The position numbers and the translations under genes were made by a program. Shown here piece after piece: positions 24,964-33,148 of a stretch of DNA of 64,000 nucleotides. Position 1 is the first letter of the stretch, and the number at the start of each line of letters is the position of its first letter. Under the pieces are notes generated by a model. It did not search any database and was not told the origin of the DNA. It worked only from the letters and a program-made list of their open reading frames with translations. The DNA comes from Phytoactinopolyspora alkaliphila (GTDB taxonomy: Bacteria > Actinomycetota > Actinomycetes > Jiangellales > Jiangellaceae), in contig NZ_JAAGOB010000007.1 of the NCBI RefSeq assembly GCF_010550695.1, positions 245,602-309,601 on the forward strand, read 5' to 3'.

Positions 24964-26322
24964 ATGGACGCGCGCGTGAGGCACACTGAGCGCGTGGAGA
25001 AGCAGCAGGAATTCGTCCTCCGGACGCTGGAAGAACGAGACATCCGGTTCGTGCGGCTCTGGTTCACCGACGTCCTTGGGTATCTGAAGTCCGTCGCGGT
25101 GGCGCCGGCCGAGCTGGAGAACGCCTTCGAAGAGGGCATTGGTTTCGACGGGTCGGCGATCGAGGGCTTCGCGCGCGTCTATGAAGCCGACATGCTGGCC
25201 AAACCCGATCCGTCCACGTTCCAGGTGCTGCCGTGGCGGGCCGGGACCGCCCGGATGTTCTGCGACATCCTCATGCCGGACGGGTCGCCCTCCTACGCCG
25301 ATCCGCGCTATGTGCTGAAGCGGGCGCTGAGCCGGGCGGCGGACCGTGGCCTGACCTTCTACACCCACCCTGAGGTGGAGTTCTTCGTCTTCAAGGACCG
25401 CCCCGGAACCGGCGAGGTGCCAGTGCCGGTGGATGCCAGCGGGTTCTTCGACCACACGTCGCACGGCGTGGCCCAGGATTTCCGGCGCGACGCCATCACG
25501 ATGCTCGAGGACATGAGCATCTCGGTCGAGTTCAGCCACCACGAGATCGCACCCGGGCAGCAGGAGATCGACCTGCGCTACGCCGACGCCCTGGCCACGT
25601 CGGACAATTTGATGACCTTCCGCGCCGTGGTCAAGGAAGTCGCGTTGTCGCAAGGCCTCTACGCGTCGTTCATGCCCAAGCCGTTCACCGACCACCCGGG
25701 CTCGGGTATGCACACTCACGTCTCCCTGTTCGAGGGTGATCGCAACGTGTTCTTCGAGGCGGGAAGCGAGTATCAGCTCTCGAAGACCGCCCGCTCGTTC
25801 ATCGCCGGGCTGCTGTACCACGCGCCGGAAATCACGGCCGTGACCAATCAGTGGGTGAACTCCTACAAGCGCCTGCAGGGCGGGGGAGAGGCACCGGCCT
25901 ACGTGTGCTGGGGTCACAACAACCGCTCGGCTCTGGTCCGGGTGCCGATGTACAAGCCAGGCAAGGGCCAGTCCGTTCGGGTCGAGTTCCGTTCCATGGA
26001 CTCAGCGTGCAACCCCTACCTTGCTTACGCGGTGCTGCTCGGTGCCGGCCTGAAGGGCATCGAGGAGGGTTACGAGCTTCCCCCGGAGGCGGAGGACGAC
26101 GTCTGGGCGCTGACCGATCGGGAGCGTCACGCCTTGGGAATCGACCCGCTGCCGACGTCGTTGGACGAGGCCATTCGGGCCATGGAGAATTCCGAACTGG
26201 TGGCCGAAACTCTCGGCGAGCACGTCTTCGAGTTCTTCCTGCGGAACAAGCGCCAGGAGTGGGACATCTACCGTCGCCAGGTCACGCAGTTCGAGCGCGA
26301 CACCATGCTGCCCGTCATGTAA
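24964..26322 (+). CDS. glnA2: glutamine synthetase GlnA2-type
   Basis: 452 residues from ATG 24964, which has GAGGGGG 8 nt upstream; GTG 24994 is an alternative. It shows type I GS motifs: FTDVLGYLKSVAV, EEGIGFDGSAIEGFARV, PEVEFFVFK, EFSHHEIAPGQQEIDLRY (metal ligands), GSGMHTHVSLF and NNRSALVRVPMYKP. The sequence closely follows Mycobacterium tuberculosis GlnA2 (for example QQEFVLRTLEERDIRFVRLW). In the adenylylation region it has EGYELPPEAEDD instead of the NLYxLPPEE of GlnA, so control by GlnE is doubtful. The physiological substrate could be glutamate or a related amine acceptor, as GlnA2-GlnA4 paralogues vary. Confidence 0.93.
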   Translation: MDARVRHTERVEKQQEFVLRTLEERDIRFVRLWFTDVLGYLKSVAVAPAELENAFEEGIGFDGSAIEGFARVYEADMLAKPDPSTFQVLPWRAGTARMFCDILMPDGSPSYADPRYVLKRALSRAADRGLTFYTHPEVEFFVFKDRPGTGEVPVPVDASGFFDHTSHGVAQDFRRDAITMLEDMSISVEFSHHEIAPGQQEIDLRYADALATSDNLMTFRAVVKEVALSQGLYASFMPKPFTDHPGSGMHTHVSLFEGDRNVFFEAGSEYQLSKTARSFIAGLLYHAPEITAVTNQWVNSYKRLQGGGEAPAYVCWGHNNRSALVRVPMYKPGKGQSVRVEFRSMDSACNPYLAYAVLLGAGLKGIEEGYELPPEAEDDVWALTDRERHALGIDPLPTSLDEAIRAMENSELVAETLGEHVFEFFLRNKRQEWDIYRRQVTQFERDTMLPVM

Positions 26323-26711
26323 CTGCTCACTCCCCGCGGTGATCGTCGCCGCGCTGTGCACGCGAGCACGGGTGCTTCTTGCGGTGCCGATCACCCGCGC
26401 GCAGAACTTTCGCGCCGTCGATCATCGCAAAAAGTGCGCGTCCGGTAACGTCCGGCCGACATGTGCATGACGTGCCGGCGACCCGAGGTGACAGGCCGGC
26501 GAAGCGCGAGCGAAGTCTTCATTCAACCCCTTTGAGTCCGTATTTGGGGCCTCTAACGTGTGACGCGGCGGCCAGTCCGGCCGTACCGACTACCTCGTGG
26601 ACGTGCCCATGCAGCTCGGCCAGCTCAGCAACGGCGGTGCCTTGACGGCGCTTCTCCGTCCCTGGCAGGGCGGCGCTCGATCGGCAACGGATCGATCCGT
26701 GAGATGGGGTC
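26323..26711. other. intergenic region between glnA2 and the Ugp-like operon
   Basis: 389 bp. It holds a hairpin at 26335-26399 directly after the glnA2 stop and should hold the promoter of the importer operon; no clear operator or gene was recognised in the remaining 310 bp. Confidence 0.6.
26335..26399 (+). terminator. compound hairpin after glnA2, probable terminator
   Basis: Outer arms CGCGGTGATCG (26335-26345) and CGATCACCCGCG (26388-26399) pair with one bulge, around an inner AGCAC-GG-GTGCT hairpin at 26365-26376. It starts 13 nt after the glnA2 stop. Its TGATC core recalls the other hairpin elements in this window. Confidence 0.5.
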
Positions 26712-27707
26712 ATGGCGCTCCCTGAGACCGAATCGCCGGTGTCGCCGCGGACTGACCCGCCGGTGGACGACCCGATGGCCCACTCGTCGTCGCAGGATCA
26801 CAGACGTGGCCGGATGCCGCTATCCCGGCGCAGGTCACGTCGCCGCGAGGCGTTGATCTTCCTCGCGTTCACCATTCCCAACCTCACGCTGATCGCGCTT
26901 TTCACTTACCGGCCGCTGCTGAGCAACGTCTACTACTCGACACTGCAATGGAACATGGGCTCGCCGACCGCGCGGTTCGTGGGTTTCGGCAACTACGTCC
27001 GCTGGTTCAGCGACCCGCACAGTTGGAACTACCTCCGCATCACGGCGATCTTCACCATCGCGACCGTGGGTGGCACCATCCTCATCGGCCTGCTGATCGC
27101 GACGGTGCTCAACCAGAAGCTGCGCGGGCGCAACGTGGCTCGGGCAGTGGTGTTCGCGCCGTACGTGCTCTCCGGTGTGGCGATCGGCCTGGTCTGGATG
27201 TTCATGTTCGACCCGCAGTTCGGTGTGATCGCGCCGGTGATCCGGGCGTTCGGCATGACGCCACCGAACTGGTACAACAGTCCCGGCTGGGCACTGGTGA
27301 TGGTGATCATCGTCTACATCTGGAAACACCTCGGCTACGCGGCGGTCGTCTACCTGGCGGGTCTGCAGATCGTGCCGCGCGACCTGCTCGAGGCGGCCGC
27401 CCTCGACGGCGCTGGGAAGTGGCGGACCTTCCGGTCGATCACCCTGCCACTGCTCTCGCCGATGACGTTCTTCCTGCTGGTCACCGTGACCCTGAGCTCG
27501 ATGCAGTCCTTCGACATGATCCACGCCATGACCAGGGGTGGCCCGGTGGACGGCACTACCACACTGATGTACCAGATCTACCGCGAAGGCTTCGTCACCG
27601 GCCGGGCCGGCTACTCCGCGACCGTCGCCACCATCCTGTTCCTGCTCCTGCTCGGCTTCACGCTCCTGCAGATGCGCTTCCTCGAAAGGAAGGTGCATTA
27701 CTCGTGA
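26712..27707 (+). CDS. Ugp-like ABC transporter permease (UgpA/MalF type)
   Basis: 331 residues. A polar N-terminal stretch of about 40 residues precedes six membrane helices that start at EALIFLAFTIPNLTLIALF. The EAA loop is LLEAAALDGAGKWRTFRSITLP. Segment RGGPVDGTTTLMYQIYREGF is typical of UgpA/LacF permeases. First gene of a three-gene importer operon whose binding protein resembles UgpB. The stop overlaps the start of the next gene (GTGA), so the two are translationally coupled. Confidence 0.9.
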   Translation: MALPETESPVSPRTDPPVDDPMAHSSSQDHRRGRMPLSRRRSRRREALIFLAFTIPNLTLIALFTYRPLLSNVYYSTLQWNMGSPTARFVGFGNYVRWFSDPHSWNYLRITAIFTIATVGGTILIGLLIATVLNQKLRGRNVARAVVFAPYVLSGVAIGLVWMFMFDPQFGVIAPVIRAFGMTPPNWYNSPGWALVMVIIVYIWKHLGYAAVVYLAGLQIVPRDLLEAAALDGAGKWRTFRSITLPLLSPMTFFLLVTVTLSSMQSFDMIHAMTRGGPVDGTTTLMYQIYREGFVTGRAGYSATVATILFLLLLGFTLLQMRFLERKVHYS

Positions 27708-28663
27708 ACCCCCGAGCTGACGTTGATCATGGCCAAACTGGCCCTGAGCCGGCTGTGAACGGGGAACTCGCCCGTGGTGGGCGCGGACAGGTGACTCTAG
27801 TGCGGCGATCCGCGGAATCGTCTGCGTCCAATCCGGCGGGCGAGCAGGTGAAGCGGCTGCTGACCGGGTACCTGCCCCTCGTCCTGGCTGTCGTCGTCAT
27901 GATCGCGCCGCTGCTGTGGATGCTGATCTCCTCGGTGAAGACCCGTCCGGAGATCTTCACTGTGCCGCTGCAGTGGCTGCCCGAGCGCCCGTACGGCGGC
28001 AACTACGCCGAGGTCGTCGACCGATATCCGTTCGGCCGGTTCTTCCTCAACAGCGTCGTCGTCACCGCGGTGGGCGCCGGCATCAAGGTGCTGCTGGCCA
28101 TGTTCACCGCGTACGCCTTGGTGTTCATCCGGTTCCCGGCAAAGAAGCTGGTGTTCATCGTCATCATCGTGGCACTGATGGTGCCGCCGCAGGTCGTCGT
28201 CGTTCCCAACTACACGCTCATCGCGGACCTCGGCTGGCAGAACACCTACCTTGGGATCATCGTTCCCGGCCTCGGAACCGCTTTCGGCACGTTCCTGCTG
28301 CGCCAGCAGTTCCTGACGCTGCCACACGCGATCATCGACGCCGCGACGCTTGACGGCGCTGGGCACTGGCGCAGACTGTGGCGCGTCATCGCACCGATAT
28401 CGGCGCCGACGATCGCCACCGTGGCGCTGGTGACCATCGTGTCGGAATGGAACGAGTACCTCTGGCCACTGATCATCGTAGACCGGCCGGAGATGATGAC
28501 GCTCCCGGTGGCGCTCACCCTGATGCAGAACGCCGACGGCACCAACAACTGGGGCGTGCTCATGGCCGGCACCGCCATGGTGGTGCTGCCGGTTCTGATC
28601 ATCTTCACCTTGCTGCAGCGCCATATCGTCGCCGGCCTCACTCAGGGGGCCACGACCGGGTGA
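27704..28663 (+). CDS. Ugp-like ABC transporter permease (UgpE/MalG type)
   Basis: 319 residues from GTG 27704, which overlaps the preceding stop by 3 nt and has AAGGAAGG upstream; internal GTG 27790 is possible. The first 45 residues are polar and unusual for the family. Six helices then start at LLTGYLPLVLAVVVMIAPLLW. The EAA loop is IIDAATLDGAGHWRRLWRVI, and the end LQRHIVAGLTQGATTG is typical of UgpE. It pairs with the preceding permease to form the importer channel. Confidence 0.9.
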   Translation: MNPRADVDHGQTGPEPAVNGELARGGRGQVTLVRRSAESSASNPAGEQVKRLLTGYLPLVLAVVVMIAPLLWMLISSVKTRPEIFTVPLQWLPERPYGGNYAEVVDRYPFGRFFLNSVVVTAVGAGIKVLLAMFTAYALVFIRFPAKKLVFIVIIVALMVPPQVVVVPNYTLIADLGWQNTYLGIIVPGLGTAFGTFLLRQQFLTLPHAIIDAATLDGAGHWRRLWRVIAPISAPTIATVALVTIVSEWNEYLWPLIIVDRPEMMTLPVALTLMQNADGTNNWGVLMAGTAMVVLPVLIIFTLLQRHIVAGLTQGATTG

Positions 28664-28740
28664 ACCCGCGGCCTGCCTCCTTGCATCTGAACCAGCTCAT
28701 TGACCAACCCGCCGCCTTGGCATCTCCGGAAGGAACCACC

Positions 28741-30132
28741 ATGTCTGATCGCTTGCTTCTCCCGAGCCGGACTGGGCTCGCCGTGCCGTCGTCGCTCAAC
28801 CGGCGCCGTTTCCTGGGGCTCGGCGCCGCCGGTGCCGCGGCTGTCGCCCTCAGCGCCTGCAGCGGTCCGTCGACCAGTAGCGACGACGCGGGCACGACCG
28901 ACGAGACATCCGCCGACGACTTCGCCGGCGTCTCACCCGCCAGCGAGATCACGTTCTGGAGTGTGCACCCTGGGAACTCGCGCGAGGCCGACGAGGAGCT
29001 GATCCGCCGCTTCGAGGAGGCCAACCCGGACATCTCAGTGACTCTGGTCACCGCCGGCGCGAATTATGAAGAGGTCGCCCAGCGTTTCCAGACCGCGCTG
29101 CAGGGCGACGAGCGCCCGGACGTCCTGATGCTGTCGGACGTGTGGTGGTTCAAGTACTTCCTGAACGGCACCATCACACCGCTCGACGCCCTCCTCGAGG
29201 CCGAAGGCGTGGAGCTCGAGGATTACCACGACACGCTGATCGGCGACTACACCTACGACGGCCGTCAGTGGGGCATGCCCTACGCCCGCTCGACACCGCT
29301 GTTCTACTACAACAAGGAGCACTGGGCCGCCGCCGGGCTCCCGGACCGCGGGCCGGAGACGTGGGACGAGTTCGACGAGTGGGCGCCCGCGCTACAGGCC
29401 AACCTGGACAGCGGCCAAAGCGTCTTTCACCACGTGAAGGGCGCGTCGTATGTCGCTTGGATCTTCCAGTCGATCATCTGGGCACACGGCGGCCGGTACA
29501 GTGACGACGAGTTCAACATCACGCTCGACTCCGCCGAGGCGATCGGCGCCGGCGACTACGTCCGCGCGCAGGTGCACGACCTCGGCTATGCGGGCGTCAC
29601 ACCGGACGACAACATCATCGACCTGTCCTCCGGCGGTATCTCCGCGACCATCGGGTCCACGGGAAGCCTGTCCGGCCTTCTGGAGAGCGCGTCGTTCGAG
29701 GTGGGCGCGTCGTTCCTGCCGGCGAAAGACGAGTTCGGCTGCCCGACCGGGGGCGCGGGCCTGTCCATCCCCTCCGGGATCACGCCGGAACGCCAGCTGG
29801 CCGCGATGCGGTTCATCAAGTTCGTGACGGAGCCGGAGAACACCGCCTACTACTCGCAGAGCGTCGGGTACATGCCGGTGCGCAAGTCGGCGGTGAGCCT
29901 GATGGAAGAGGCTTACAATCGCGAGCCGCAACGGCGAGTGGCGCTGGAGCAGCTGGAGCTCACGTCGCCGCAGGACGCCGCGCGGGTGTACATCCCGGAC
30001 GGCGACCAGATCCTCGGCCGGGGCCTGGAGCGGATCATGCTGCAGAACGAAGCCGCCGCCGACGTGTGGCCGGTGGTCGCCGACGAGCTCGCCACGTCCT
30101 ACGAGGAGAACGTCGAACCGGTCATCGGCTAG
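28741..30132 (+). CDS. UgpB-like solute-binding lipoprotein
   Basis: 463 residues with GGAAGGA before ATG 28741. A twin-arginine-like start (LNRRRFLGLGAAG) and the lipobox ALSAC (Cys about 40) indicate a membrane-anchored lipoprotein. The mature protein has MPYARSTPLFYYNKEHW, VWWFKYF and a GRGLERIM end, close to UgpB proteins that bind glycerol-3-phosphate or glycerophosphodiesters; the mycobacterial UgpB prefers glycerophosphocholine. Together with 26712-28663 it makes an importer without an ATPase gene. A choline- or glycerol-phosphate ligand is inferred and other sugars are possible. Confidence 0.88.
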   Translation: MSDRLLLPSRTGLAVPSSLNRRRFLGLGAAGAAAVALSACSGPSTSSDDAGTTDETSADDFAGVSPASEITFWSVHPGNSREADEELIRRFEEANPDISVTLVTAGANYEEVAQRFQTALQGDERPDVLMLSDVWWFKYFLNGTITPLDALLEAEGVELEDYHDTLIGDYTYDGRQWGMPYARSTPLFYYNKEHWAAAGLPDRGPETWDEFDEWAPALQANLDSGQSVFHHVKGASYVAWIFQSIIWAHGGRYSDDEFNITLDSAEAIGAGDYVRAQVHDLGYAGVTPDDNIIDLSSGGISATIGSTGSLSGLLESASFEVGASFLPAKDEFGCPTGGAGLSIPSGITPERQLAAMRFIKFVTEPENTAYYSQSVGYMPVRKSAVSLMEEAYNREPQRRVALEQLELTSPQDAARVYIPDGDQILGRGLERIMLQNEAAADVWPVVADELATSYEENVEPVIG

Positions 30133-30141
30133 GGCGTGGGA

Positions 30142-30174
30142 CGTGGATCTCGTCGAACCGTCGCGGGATCCACG
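30142..30174 (+). terminator. 8-bp stem-loop after the Ugp-like operon
   Basis: CGTGGATC at 30142-30149 and GATCCACG at 30167-30174 pair perfectly around a 17-nt loop, 10 nt after the operon stop. It is a likely terminator or mRNA-stabilising stem. I looked for a fluoride riboswitch here, before crcB, and did not find its conserved core. Confidence 0.45.
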
Positions 30175-30193
30175 GCACCCGGTCCGGGAGCTT

Positions 30194-30199
30194 TAGAGT
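30194..30199 (+). promoter_or_regulatory. -10 element of the fluoride-channel operon
   Basis: TAGAGT is followed after 6 nt by GTG 30206; no ribosome-binding site. Leaderless transcription is inferred. Confidence 0.45.
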
Positions 30200-30205
30200 G
30201 GGGAT

Positions 30206-30640
30206 GTGCGGCGAGCGGCGTGGAAACGGCAGGCGCCGGTGCTCGGCGCTATCGCCGCGGGTGGCGCGTTGGGCGCCGAGGTGCGGTACCTCGTCTCGCT
30301 GGCCAACGCGGATCGGCCGGCGTTTCCCTGGACCACGGCGGTAGAGAACGTGTCCGGGTGCCTGCTCATCGGCGTTTTGATGGCGGTTCTGCTGGAGCTC
30401 ACGTCGCCGCATCGGCTTCTGCGACCGTTCCTGGGGGTGGGCGTCCTGGGCGGGTACACGACTTTCTCGGCCTACGCCGTGGACGTGCGAGTGCTGCTCG
30501 CGGACGAGCGCGCCCTGGCCGCGCTGACCTACCTGGTGGCCACGCCGCTGCTGGCGCTGGTGGCGGTCATCGTCGCGATGCGGTTCACCCGGTCGGTTCT
30601 GACATGCAGGCGCTGGCGAACTGGAGGTGCGAGACGATGA
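30206..30640 (+). CDS. crcB1: fluoride channel subunit (CrcB/Fluc), first copy
   Basis: 144 residues, four membrane helices. Conserved family segments: AIAAGGALGAEVRYLVS, TAVENVSGCLLIGVLMAVL (Asn of the pore), GVLGGYTTFSAYAVDV with the TTFS phenylalanine-box and a final helix. Fluc channels are dual-topology dimers that export fluoride passively; gram-positive bacteria often encode two unlike subunits, as here with 30873-31235. The stop overlaps the next start (ATGA). The N-terminus is basic, and the C-terminal 15 residues are Arg-rich. Confidence 0.93.
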   Translation: MRRAAWKRQAPVLGAIAAGGALGAEVRYLVSLANADRPAFPWTTAVENVSGCLLIGVLMAVLLELTSPHRLLRPFLGVGVLGGYTTFSAYAVDVRVLLADERALAALTYLVATPLLALVAVIVAMRFTRSVLTCRRWRTGGARR

Positions 30641-30876
30641 CTCTACGAGGTCCTGCGCGCAGCGGGTCCAGCCACATCCACAGCACCCGGATCTTCAACC
30701 TGTCCGAGGATCTTCCGTTGGCCACGGTGATTGCCGGGCTGCCCGAGAAGATAGACGAACTCGTCGCCGGGGTGGAGTCGCCGGTGGAGGAGGGTCTCAG
30801 CACCGGAGACGACGTCGAGGTGGTGCGGTGTATCGGTCGCGGGACCGGTGGAGGCCCTACGGCGGATAACCGGTGA
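30637..30876 (+). pseudogene. truncated DUF190 gene between the two crcB genes
   Basis: 79 codons, overlapping crcB1 by ATGA and crcB2 by GTGA. The visible part, SSHIHSTRIFNLSEDLPLAT, then AGLPEKIDELVAGVESPVEE and GLST, matches the C-terminal half of DUF190 proteins, which normally have about 100-115 residues and start with a ferredoxin-like strand containing LRIYIGE. That N-terminal half is missing: the frame begins at the point matching the middle TVLRG region. DUF190 genes commonly accompany crcB. The overlapping start and stop codons are intact, so a short peptide may still be made; it may equally serve only to couple translation of crcB2. Confidence 0.7.
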
Positions 30877-31235
30877 CCATACTGCTCGTCGCTCTGGGGG
30901 CTGCCGTCGGTGCCCCATTGCGGTACCTGACCGACCGGTTCTTCCAATCTCGCGTCGACACTGTCTTCCCGTGGGGGACGCTGCTGGTGAACGTGATCGG
31001 CTCGTTTCTGCTGGGTCTGCTCGTGGCGATGGCCGCCGACGGGCGGATCGACGACGACGTGGTGGCACTCGCTGGTGTCGGCTTCTGCGGGGCGTTGACC
31101 ACCTACAGCACCTTCAGCTATGAAACGTTGCGACTCTTCGAGGACAGCGCTCGGTGGTACGCGGCGGCGAATGTGGTGGTCAGCGTCGTGGCAGCGGTCG
31201 CTGCGGCGGCAGCCGGCTGGGCCCTCGCGAGTTGA
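30873..31235 (+). CDS. crcB2: fluoride channel subunit (CrcB/Fluc), second copy
   Basis: 120 residues from GTG 30873, overlapping the preceding stop. Segments: LLVALGAAVGAPLRYLTDRF, PWGTLLVNVIGSFLLGLLV (pore Asn) and GFCGALTTYSTFSYETLRL (TTYSTFS Phe box). Four membrane helices. It should pair with CrcB1 in a heterodimeric fluoride exporter. The arrangement crcB-DUF190-crcB in overlapping frames suggests one polycistronic unit. Confidence 0.95.
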   Translation: MTILLVALGAAVGAPLRYLTDRFFQSRVDTVFPWGTLLVNVIGSFLLGLLVAMAADGRIDDDVVALAGVGFCGALTTYSTFSYETLRLFEDSARWYAAANVVVSVVAAVAAAAAGWALAS

Positions 31236-31258
31236 CCCGAGCCCGCTCGTCGTTCCCG

Positions 31259-31344
31259 AATGATCATGTAAACCATGTTTGTCCGTGCGATACCAGGCCT
31301 GCAGACATGGTGAAGCACGAGAAAGCATGGTTTACATGATCATT
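31259..31344. repeat. 86-bp palindromic intergenic element, intact copy
   Basis: Perfect 19-bp arms lie at 31259-31277 (AATGATCATGTAAACCATG) and 31326-31344, with further imperfect pairing inside (12 of the next 20 positions) and a centre near 31301. It lies between the converging ends of crcB2 and the aldehyde dehydrogenase gene. One half, 40 bp, recurs with a single mismatch at 63831-63870. Confidence 0.9.
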
Positions 31345-31359
31345 TGGGGCAGGGGGCGG

Positions 31360-32877
31360 TCAGCGGCGGAGCGCGCCGTCCACCCGCCGCGGTATCCCGA
31401 GCGGGTTGCCGTCCTGGAGCGCGGGCGGCAGCAGGTCGTGCGGGAAGGACTGGTAGGTGACCGGCCGCATCCAGCGGCGGACCGCGGTGGCGCCGACGGA
31501 GGTGTGCAACGCGTTGGTGCTAGAGGGCCACGGCCCGCCGTGCTGCATCGCCCAGGCGACGGCCACGCCGGTGGGCCAGCCGTTCCAGATCAGCCGGCCG
31601 GCCCGCGGCCGCAGCACATCCAGGACGGGTGCAAGCGAGGAGATGTCCGACTGCTCGCCGTGGATGGTGGCGGTGAGGCTGCCTTCCACGGACTGCAAGG
31701 CATTGATGAGCTCGTGCTTGCTGGCATACTCGACGATCAGCGAACTCGGGCCAAAACACTCGGCTCCCAGCGTGTCGGCGGCCTCGGTGAACTGCTCGGC
31801 GGAGGTGACGAACAGGCACGGTACGCCCCAGGCCCCCGGCTCGGTGTGCAGGCGAGGCGTCACCATGCTGCGGATCGACGGGTGCGCGGACAGTTCGGCG
31901 CTGATCTTGGCGTAACTTTCGGCGATCCGGTTGTTCAGCATCGGCGTGGCGGAAACAGCGCTTACCGCCTCGGACAGCTCCGCCTCCAGCTTGTGGCCGA
32001 TCGGCAAGAACAGCAGTCCCGGCTTGGTGCAGAACTGGCCGGTCCCGAGGGTGAACGAGTTGACGAAGCCGGAGGCGATCTCCGAACCGCGGCTGCGGAC
32101 CGCTGCCTTGGTGACCACCGTCGGGTTGATGCTGCCGAGCTCCCCGTAGAACGGGATGGGGTCGACCCGGCCCGACGCGAGGTCGAACAGCGCGCGGCCG
32201 CCCGTAGTGGAGCCGGTGAAGCCGGCGGCCTTGATCCGCTGGTCGACGAGCGCGTCCCGGCCGGCCTGCTGGCCGAAGATCACGGTGAAGACGCCGGCAG
32301 GCAGGTTCCGGTCTGCGACGACGGAGCTCAGGATCTCCCCGGTTCGCCGTGACAGCTCGGGGTGACCTTCGTGCGCCTTGACGACGACGGGGCAGCCGGC
32401 GGCGAGGGCGGAGGCGGTGTCACCGCCGGCGATGCTGAACGCGAACGGAAAGTTGCTGGCCGCGAAGACCAGCACGGGGCCTAGCGCCTCGAGCTGGCGG
32501 CGCAGGTCGGGACGGGGAACCGGGGTGGCGTCGGGCGCCGGGGTGTCGAGCGTGGCCTCCAGGAAGGAGCCTTCCTCAATTACTTGGGCGAACAGGCGCA
32601 ACTGGAACGTGGTGCGGGCGAGCTCGGTGGTGAGGCGAGGCTTGCCGAGCCCTGTCTCGGCTTCGGCCAGCGGAATCAGCTCGTCGGCGCGGTCGTCGAG
32701 CTTGTCGGCCATGGCCCGGAGCAACAGCGCCCGCTCGGCGAGCGATTCGGAAGCGTATCTGCGGGCGGCGGACTTCGCGAGCGACAGAGCCGACGTCAGT
32801 TCTCCACTCGGTGTCTCCGACACGCCGGTACCCGCGGGTTCGCCTGTGCGAGGGTTCATGCTTTCAATGAGCTTCAT
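31360..32877 (-). CDS. ketoglutarate-semialdehyde-type aldehyde dehydrogenase
   Basis: 505 residues from ATG 32877, which has GGGGAG 7 nt before it; an in-frame ATG at 33003 has none. NADP-type ALDH: ASNFPFAFSIAGGDTASALA in the cofactor domain, KAAGFTGSTTGGRALFDLA, catalytic Glu in FYGELGSINP and nucleophile Cys in TLGTGQFCTKPG. The pattern and length match type III 2,5-dioxopentanoate (alpha-ketoglutarate semialdehyde) dehydrogenases, the last step of non-phosphorylative pentose, glucarate or hydroxyproline breakdown. No such pathway genes are adjacent, although a fragment of an FAH-family gene of such pathways lies at 60.1 kb. Confidence 0.88.
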   Translation of the reverse strand: MKLIESMNPRTGEPAGTGVSETPSGELTSALSLAKSAARRYASESLAERALLLRAMADKLDDRADELIPLAEAETGLGKPRLTTELARTTFQLRLFAQVIEEGSFLEATLDTPAPDATPVPRPDLRRQLEALGPVLVFAASNFPFAFSIAGGDTASALAAGCPVVVKAHEGHPELSRRTGEILSSVVADRNLPAGVFTVIFGQQAGRDALVDQRIKAAGFTGSTTGGRALFDLASGRVDPIPFYGELGSINPTVVTKAAVRSRGSEIASGFVNSFTLGTGQFCTKPGLLFLPIGHKLEAELSEAVSAVSATPMLNNRIAESYAKISAELSAHPSIRSMVTPRLHTEPGAWGVPCLFVTSAEQFTEAADTLGAECFGPSSLIVEYASKHELINALQSVEGSLTATIHGEQSDISSLAPVLDVLRPRAGRLIWNGWPTGVAVAWAMQHGGPWPSSTNALHTSVGATAVRRWMRPVTYQSFPHDLLPPALQDGNPLGIPRRVDGALRR

Positions 32878-33135
32878 CGAGTACTCCCCGTACCATGTCG
32901 GCGTCAGCCGTCGGCCAGCCTCGAGCGGACGGCCCGCAAGGGCGGGCTCGTCGTTCGCGGCGTTGACTATTGACATCTTGTCAGTCATGCGGCAACTGAT
33001 CATAATCGGTACGCCTCGCGCCGCCTATGGTGCGTTCGGCTGAGTATCGGCGGTATTGCCATTATGTCGTGACCCGTGGGGGTATACCCGAGTCCGGAGA
33101 GGGATGCGGCAGCGGCGCGTTTCGAGTCGTCGCGG

Positions 33136-33141
33136 TAGGTT
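33136..33141 (+). promoter_or_regulatory. -10 element setting the glnE start
   Basis: TAGGTT lies 7 nt before GTG 33149, with no ribosome-binding site; this supports leaderless translation from that GTG rather than the longer frame from 33056. Confidence 0.5.
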
Positions 33142-33148
33142 CGTAGCT

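Noticed and set aside
30133..30205. Fluoride riboswitch before crcB1
   Set aside because: Only a simple 8-bp stem-loop is present; the conserved pseudoknot core of the crcB motif was not seen.
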